A DNA stretch of 64,000 bases. It comes from Psychroserpens sp. Hel_I_66 (lineage in GTDB: Bacteria; Bacteroidota; Bacteroidia; Flavobacteriales; Flavobacteriaceae). The stretch lies in contig NZ_JUGU01000001.1 in NCBI RefSeq assembly GCF_000799465.1, forward strand, positions 2,314,501 to 2,378,500, in the 5' to 3' direction. The notes below the pieces were generated by a model. The model searched no databases. It saw only the letters and a list, made by a program, of their open reading frames with translations, and was not told the DNA's origin. Below, in pieces: positions 59,282 to 64,000 of the stretch (position 1 is its first letter; every line of letters starts with the position of its first letter). A program made the position numbers and the translations under genes.

Positions 59282-61720
59282 TTATTTCTTATTATTTTTG
59301 TTTTGCTGAGTTTTAGCATAAGCACCAGATTTCTCGGTTACTTCTTCCAAATCACCTTCAAAAGTTTTATTAATTACAATTGTTTGACCATCTTCCATAT
59401 ATGTTGTTGAAACTGTAGCTTTTGCAGTATTTGGTAAATTAACACCATTTTCAGTCTCTACAGAAATAGATCTCGACACCTCAACTTCATTAATTGCTAA
59501 TCCAGTCTCATCTGCATGTCCACCTAAAATTGGAGCAATTACCAAACCGATTAAACACGTCAATTTAATTAAGATGTTCATTGATGGTCCAGACGTATCT
59601 TTAAACGGATCACCAACGGTATCACCAGTTACCGCAGCTTTGTGAGCATCAGAACCTTTATATGTCATTTCTCCGTTGATCTCAACACCAGCTTCAAAAG
59701 ATTTCTTAGCGTTGTCCCAAGCACCTCCAGCGTTATTTTGGAAAATTGCCCATAATACTCCAGATACTGTAACACCAGCCATATAACCACCTAGCATTTC
59801 AGCAATTGCTAAATGATCCATACCAAATAACATTGGTAAAAAGGCGATAGCTAATGGGAAACCGATAGTCAATAAACCAGGTAACATCATTTCTTTTAAA
59901 GACGCTTGTGTAGAAATTGCCACACATTTATCATATTCTGGTTTTCCTGTACCTTCCATAATTCCCGGAATCTCTCTAAACTGGCGACGTACTTCTTCTA
60001 CCATTTCCATAGCAGCTTTTCCTACAGCATTCATTGCTAAAGCAGAAAACACTACTGGCACCATACCACCAACAAATAGCATCGCTAATACTGGTGCTTT
60101 AAAGATGTTAATTCCGTCAATTCCTGTAAACGTTACATAGGCAGCAAATAATGCTAAAGACGTTAATGCAGCAGAAGCAATAGCAAATCCTTTTCCGGTT
60201 GCTGCTGTTGTATTTCCTACGGAATCCAAAATATCTGTACGTTCTCTTACGATTGGTTCTTGTTCGCTCATTTCAGCAATACCACCTGCGTTATCAGATA
60301 TTGGTCCGAAAGCATCAATCGCTAATTGCATCGCTGTTGTAGCCATCATCGCAGAAGCTGCTAATGCCACACCATAAAATCCTGCAAACGCATAAGATGC
60401 CCAAATGGCTCCAGCAAATAATAATACTGATGGGAATGTAGAAATCATACCTGTCGCCAAACCTGCAATGATGTTAGTTCCTGCTCCTGTACTTGACTGC
60501 TGTACGATATTTAGAATTGGTTTTTTACCTAAACCTGTATAGTATTCTGTTACTGATGAAATCACAGCTCCAACGACCAACCCTACTAAAGTTGCATAGA
60601 ATACTCTCATTGAAGAAATTTCTACCAGGTTCTCATTTCCGAAGAAATCCATTTGCATTGTTTCTGGTAACATCCACTTACATAATGCAAAACATGCTGC
60701 TGCAACTAAAACAATAGATGTCCAGTTACCCACATTTAAAGCGCCCATAACCTGAGCTTCCTTTGCATCGTTATTTTTAATTTTCACTAACATGGTACCA
60801 ATGATGGAAATTATTATCCCTACACCAGCAATTGCCATTGGCAGTAAAATTGGACCAATACCACCAAATCCAGATGTGATGATATCTCCGCCCATATCTC
60901 TAATCACATAGTTACCAAGAACCATGGCTGCAAGAACAGTTGCTACATAAGATCCAAATAAATCGGCTCCCATACCAGCTACATCACCTACGTTATCACC
61001 AACGTTATCTGCAATTGTTGCAGGATTACGAGGATCATCTTCTGGAATACCAGCTTCTACTTTACCAACTAAATCTGCACCAACATCGGCAGCTTTTGTA
61101 TAAATACCACCACCTACTCTAGCGAATAATGCGATAGACTCTGCTCCTAATGAGAAACCAGCCAACGTTTCTAAAACGATGGTCATTAATTCTCCAGCTT
61201 CGTAAGTTCTACCGTCAATCACTTGGGAAGCCCAAGTGCCATCCATAAACACATGGAAAAAGACAATAAAAAAAGCGGTTAAACCTAATACAGCTAAACC
61301 AGCAACTCCAAGTCCCATGACTGTTCCACCACCAAAAGAGATTTTTAATGCGTTTGGTAAACTTGTACGTGCTGCTTGTGTTGTTCTTACGTTTGTTTTG
61401 GTTGCTATTTTCATCCCAATGTTTCCTGCATAGGCAGAGAATACTGCTCCAAAAATAAAGGCTACAACAATCAAGATATGCGTTGTTGGCACGACGAAAG
61501 ATACGACTGCTAATAATATTGAAACGATGACCACAAAAATGGCTAGTAATCTATATTCTGCTTTTAAAAATGCGAGTGCACCTTCGTAGATATAATCTGA
61601 AATTTCTTTCATTTTACCATCTCCAGCATCTTGTTTCATAACCCATGACTTTTTTATAAGCATGTAAATTAATCCTAAAAGCGCCAAAGCGATTGGCATG
61701 TAAATCATTAGTGATTCCAT
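59282..61720 (-). CDS. hppA: Membrane-bound cation-translocating pyrophosphatase
   Basis: An 812-residue polytopic enzyme that couples PPi hydrolysis to Na+ and/or H+ export. The active-site loop is DVGADLVGKVEAGIPEDDPRNPATIADNVGDNVGD, with the second acidic block DAFGPISDNAGGIAEM and DNAKKSFEAG. The K+-dependence position reads GNTTAATGKG: Ala where K+-independent forms have Lys, indicating a K+-dependent enzyme, of which many pump sodium. The C-terminus carries a polar, non-membrane tail (~747-812; ETENGVNLPNTAKATVSTTY...) beyond the usual end. It lies just downstream of the soluble ppa gene. Confidence 0.96.
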   Translation of the reverse strand: MESLMIYMPIALALLGLIYMLIKKSWVMKQDAGDGKMKEISDYIYEGALAFLKAEYRLLAIFVVIVSILLAVVSFVVPTTHILIVVAFIFGAVFSAYAGNIGMKIATKTNVRTTQAARTSLPNALKISFGGGTVMGLGVAGLAVLGLTAFFIVFFHVFMDGTWASQVIDGRTYEAGELMTIVLETLAGFSLGAESIALFARVGGGIYTKAADVGADLVGKVEAGIPEDDPRNPATIADNVGDNVGDVAGMGADLFGSYVATVLAAMVLGNYVIRDMGGDIITSGFGGIGPILLPMAIAGVGIIISIIGTMLVKIKNNDAKEAQVMGALNVGNWTSIVLVAAACFALCKWMLPETMQMDFFGNENLVEISSMRVFYATLVGLVVGAVISSVTEYYTGLGKKPILNIVQQSSTGAGTNIIAGLATGMISTFPSVLLFAGAIWASYAFAGFYGVALAASAMMATTAMQLAIDAFGPISDNAGGIAEMSEQEPIVRERTDILDSVGNTTAATGKGFAIASAALTSLALFAAYVTFTGIDGINIFKAPVLAMLFVGGMVPVVFSALAMNAVGKAAMEMVEEVRRQFREIPGIMEGTGKPEYDKCVAISTQASLKEMMLPGLLTIGFPLAIAFLPMLFGMDHLAIAEMLGGYMAGVTVSGVLWAIFQNNAGGAWDNAKKSFEAGVEINGEMTYKGSDAHKAAVTGDTVGDPFKDTSGPSMNILIKLTCLIGLVIAPILGGHADETGLAINEVEVSRSISVETENGVNLPNTAKATVSTTYMEDGQTIVINKTFEGDLEEVTEKSGAYAKTQQNKNNKK

Positions 61721-61784
61721 ATTTTAATTTGATTTGATTTGTTAATTAGCTGGGCAAAAGTAGTAAAATCAAACATATTTTACC

Positions 61785-61820
61785 AAAAAAGCAATATCAA
61801 TTAGTTGATATTGCTTTTTT
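61785..61820 (-). terminator. Intrinsic terminator after ppa
   Basis: A perfect 16-bp stem (AAAAAAGCAATATCAA/TTGATATTGCTTTTTT) with a 4-base loop. It separates ppa from hppA despite their related roles. Confidence 0.85.
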
Positions 61821-61852
61821 ACTAGAATTTTGTTAAAAAAAATACTTGATTC

Positions 61853-62380
61853 TTAAATTGTAAATGTACGTTTCTTTTTATGTTCACTGTCATCATAGCG
61901 TTGCACACATTCGTGATAAATTTTTACAGCTTCCTCTGCATCTCCCCAACCACCAACGTCAACTTTCTTCTTTTCCAAATCTTTATAAACCTGAAAAAAA
62001 TGTTCAATCTCTTTTAAACGATGTGGGTTTAAATCACTGATATCATTATTATTATTCCAAATAGGATCTGAAACTGGTACACAAATAATTTTTTCATCTG
62101 GTCCTTTTTCATCGGTCATATGGAACACTCCAATAGGTCTTACTTCCATTACAACCATTGGGTAAGTTGGCTCTGTACCCATCACTAAAACATCTAAGGG
62201 ATCACCGTCCAATGCCAATGTTTCTGGTATAAATCCGTAATCTCCTGGATACATCATAGATGAAAACAACATACGATCAAATCTAATTTTATGTAATGTA
62301 AAATCGTATTCATATTTGTTACGACTTCCTTTTGGGATTTCTATTAATACATCAAAGGTTAATTCTCCAGTTTTGCTCAT
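61853..62380 (-). CDS. ppa: Inorganic pyrophosphatase (family I)
   Basis: A 175-residue soluble pyrophosphatase. Active-site blocks: VLIEIPKGSRNKYEYD, YPGDYGFIPETLALDGDPLDVLVMG (the conserved D-x-DPLDVL signature) and KVDVGGWGDAEEAV near the C-terminus. It hydrolyses PPi in the cytoplasm, competing with or complementing HppA just downstream. Intact, of normal length; the terminator between the two genes implies independent transcription. Confidence 0.96.
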   Translation of the reverse strand: MSKTGELTFDVLIEIPKGSRNKYEYDFTLHKIRFDRMLFSSMMYPGDYGFIPETLALDGDPLDVLVMGTEPTYPMVVMEVRPIGVFHMTDEKGPDEKIICVPVSDPIWNNNNDISDLNPHRLKEIEHFFQVYKDLEKKKVDVGGWGDAEEAVKIYHECVQRYDDSEHKKKRTFTI

Positions 62381-62528
62381 TACTTTATTTTTTACTTCGG
62401 AAAAATAGATTCTATACTATTTTCGGGCTGCAAAGATAATGTATTGTTCGACTTAAGCAATTAAAATTGGATTTGAGTTTCTCTTAAAAATTGTCGATCT
62501 TAGTGATTAAACGACTGCACTATACATT

Positions 62529-62963
62529 ATGACCAAACAGATCACTTTAATAACAATTCTATTATCTATATCAATCTGGCCCATGAACGCTCAAGACTTA
62601 CAAAAACACCAATGGAAAAACAGACTATTATTGGTCTTAACAGATGATATCAATAACCAAGAGTTCAAAACTCAAATAGAAACGCTTGAGAAAGACATCA
62701 ACGGACTTAAAGAACGAAAACTCATTATATACCAAGTTATACCTCAACAACATAAAACAGGATTTGATAACGACGATCATTGGATAACATCGTCAAATCT
62801 CTACCAAGACTTTAAAACCAAAGACAAACCTTTTGAGATCATTTTAATTGGTTTGGATGGAGGTGATAAATTGAGACAGCATACAGTTTTAACTACTGAA
62901 AAATTATTTAGTATTATTGATGCGATGCCTATGCGACGTGCTGAGATTAGGAATAAAAATTAG
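62529..62963 (+). CDS. DUF4174 domain secreted protein
   Basis: A 144-residue protein with signal peptide (ITLITILLSISIWPMNAQ). The body is a DUF4174-type thioredoxin-like fold without a CxxC (QWKNRLLLVLTDDINNQEFKTQIETLEKDINGLKERKLIIYQV ... FEIILIGLDGGDKLR). Function unknown. It is a single gene, divergent from ppa. The 208 bases that follow (62964-63171) hold no feature I can support. Confidence 0.8.
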   Translation: MTKQITLITILLSISIWPMNAQDLQKHQWKNRLLLVLTDDINNQEFKTQIETLEKDINGLKERKLIIYQVIPQQHKTGFDNDDHWITSSNLYQDFKTKDKPFEIILIGLDGGDKLRQHTVLTTEKLFSIIDAMPMRRAEIRNKN

Positions 62964-63171
62964 TAGCAACCAACATCAAAATCGTTATTATAAATTTCTT
63001 TTTCAGTTTGAGCCAACTTTAAATTTACGCATTCTCAAACAGACTCTTCATAAGGAAAAACCGATTGTCTTTATTTTTTTTTAATCTAAATACATACTAC
63101 TGCTAGATAGTAATTCACTACCTAAAGCTTCGGCTTATTTTGTAATTTCAAGAAAACGCAAAAACAGTATT

Positions 63172-63342
63172 ATGAAAAAAAAAATTTTAAAATGGTATCC
63201 AGTAATTCTAGCATTTCTATGTCTATTATACTCTGTAGGGCTCGGTCTATTTGGTATGACAGAAGAGGCTCAGTATTCAGCGCACTGGCCTGCGACTATA
63301 CTATTGTTCGCCATCGCAATTAGACAAAGAAGAAGATCATGA
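63172..63342 (+). CDS. Small two-helix membrane protein
   Basis: A 56-residue protein from ATG 63172-63174: basic start (MKKKILKW), helix YPVILAFLCLLYSVGLGLFG, short loop TEEAQYSAHWP, helix ATILLFAIAI, then basic tail RQRRRS. Its stop overlaps the next ATG (ATGA), so the two small genes are coupled. No family recognised. Confidence 0.6.
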   Translation: MKKKILKWYPVILAFLCLLYSVGLGLFGMTEEAQYSAHWPATILLFAIAIRQRRRS

Positions 63343-63515
63343 ATAAAGGATTTTTAATAATAGGAGGTATTATATTCGCTGTGTATATATATCTAACTTT
63401 TTGGAATATTTATATTTCACACAAGACCCAAAAGAAAAACAATTATCCCGAGCTTGAAAAAAAAGAAATCTTTGAAGCTTACGACAAAGCCAACAAAGAG
63501 GACAGTAGTAAATAA
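63339..63515 (+). CDS. Small single-helix membrane protein
   Basis: A 58-residue protein overlapping the previous gene by 4 bases. N-terminal helix (GFLIIGGIIFAVYIYLTFW) and a highly charged tail (KTQKKNNYPELEKKEIFEAYDKANKEDSSK). The ATGA coupling and complementary topology support both genes being real. The 242 bases after it (63516-63757) contain one 8-mer copy and no other feature. Confidence 0.6.
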   Translation: MNKGFLIIGGIIFAVYIYLTFWNIYISHKTQKKNNYPELEKKEIFEAYDKANKEDSSK

Positions 63516-63757
63516 TTGCTACGTATCTTATTATATATTTTGTCAAATCTAGTTTGTTTTACTTTTTACTTCGGAAATATATTAGCGACCTAAAAATTCA
63601 ATTTTAAGATTTTGTAAAACCCATTTACACAAGTCATAGAAGATTTAGCTCAAAACCGCTCGTTTTTATTTCTGTAGAAATCATCTTTAATCTTACAATC
63701 AATTGTTCCCTTAATTTGTTTAACTTGTACTCTTCTCACAAGAAATCAACTGTTTAA

Positions 63758-64000
63758 ATGAATTCCGAAGAAAATTTGAATACAGATTTTAAAGACAAAC
63801 CATCGAGAAATACATTGGTCTATAAACTGTCTAAAGAAATTGAGATCAATCTCAATAATGAACAGTTTGGCGTGGATAGTCTTGCAAAATCAGTCGGGAT
63901 GAGTAGATCCAGTTTGCATAGAAAACTACATAAAGCTACTGGTTGCTCTACAAGCCAGTTTATGAGGGAATATAGGTTAAAAAGAGCTTTTGAAATCCTT
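63758..64000 (+). CDS. AraC-family transcriptional regulator (3' end outside the window)
   Basis: The first 81 residues of a protein whose N-terminus already contains an AraC helix-turn-helix: FGVDSLAKSVGMSRSSLHRKLHKATGCSTSQFMREYRLKRAF. The DNA-binding domain starts about residue 22, so it is N-terminal or the protein is short or has a C-terminal domain of another kind. The start ATG 63758-63760 is followed by an 8-mer copy inside codons 2-5. Confidence 0.85.
   Translation, partial: MNSEENLNTDFKDKPSRNTLVYKLSKEIEINLNNEQFGVDSLAKSVGMSRSSLHRKLHKATGCSTSQFMREYRLKRAFEIL

Noticed and set aside
39..63770. The 8-mer as a Chi, KOPS or other strand-polarised replication motif
   Set aside because: Both orientations are about equally frequent (25 and 20) with no block-wise skew, unlike polarised motifs.
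1..64000. tRNA or rRNA genes and CRISPR arrays
   Set aside because: I looked for T-loop/acceptor patterns, 16S/23S signature stretches and regularly spaced direct repeats on both strands and saw none.

Overview
The window is a compact, AT-rich (roughly one third GC by eye) bacterial chromosome segment from a marine-type member of the Flavobacteriaceae (Bacteroidota). The evidence is gliding-motility genes (gldA, gldB, gldC), type IX secretion C-terminal sorting domains, three GLPGLI proteins, a GIN-domain lipoprotein, TAnnTTTG-type promoter boxes and weak Shine-Dalgarno sequences. No rRNA, tRNA, CRISPR array, transposase or prophage was seen. Almost all of it is core-genome housekeeping DNA, so the interest lies in regulatory RNA, small repeats and altered core proteins.

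Layout. 1-3.7 kb: truncated TetR regulator, rhodanese, DUF4230 protein, gldC-gldB, nadE. 3.8-10.1 kb: an orphan LuxR-type response regulator whose phospho-acceptor is Glu, a dnaG without zinc ligands, an ECF sigma / membrane anti-sigma-like / outer-membrane protein set, and a polyprenyl synthase. 10.3-23.7 kb: a T9SS cargo, then a long minus-strand run with a frameshifted rlmN, queA, aroA, a MazG-like protein, two DUF3857 proteins, a DUF457 membrane protein, dtd, rsgA and two secreted proteins. 23.8-28.1 kb: an aromatic amino acid operon (pheA, aminotransferase, tyrA, DAHP synthase-chorismate mutase). It is preceded by a 25-codon leader peptide with eight aromatic residues in nine positions and by mutually exclusive hairpins, a textbook attenuator layout. 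28.2-31.2 kb: gldA, a small membrane protein, a GIN lipoprotein and a PagL-like outer-membrane enzyme.

31.3-42.2 kb is a methionine/SAM region: metF, a split metH, a MetZ-like sulfhydrylase, a MetX-like acyltransferase and a MetY-like sulfhydrylase. These minus-strand genes lie behind a SAM-I (S-box) riboswitch with its own terminator, and metK lies on the other strand. The C-terminal MetH gene carries two in-frame foreign insertions: a DUF559 nuclease-like domain bounded by inverted repeats, and a short palindromic repeat.

42.4-52.8 kb holds a large lipoprotein and a cluster of three GLPGLI proteins, an outer-membrane beta-barrel receptor and a small secreted protein. A histidine kinase/OmpR-type regulator pair is divergent from the cluster; the shared intergenic region has three TTAAC repeats at exactly 10-bp spacing. 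52.8-64 kb: a deoxynucleoside kinase, ppk1, an App1-like phosphatase, a MgtC/DUF4010 membrane protein, a membrane pyrophosphatase (hppA), a soluble pyrophosphatase (ppa), small proteins and a truncated AraC regulator.

The most striking window-wide signal is the 8-mer TTCCGAAG/CTTCGGAA, found about 45 times by hand count against roughly one or two expected from base composition. It occurs on both strands about equally, in genes and between them. Its density and lack of strand bias resemble a DNA uptake signal, a hypothesis that needs whole-genome testing.
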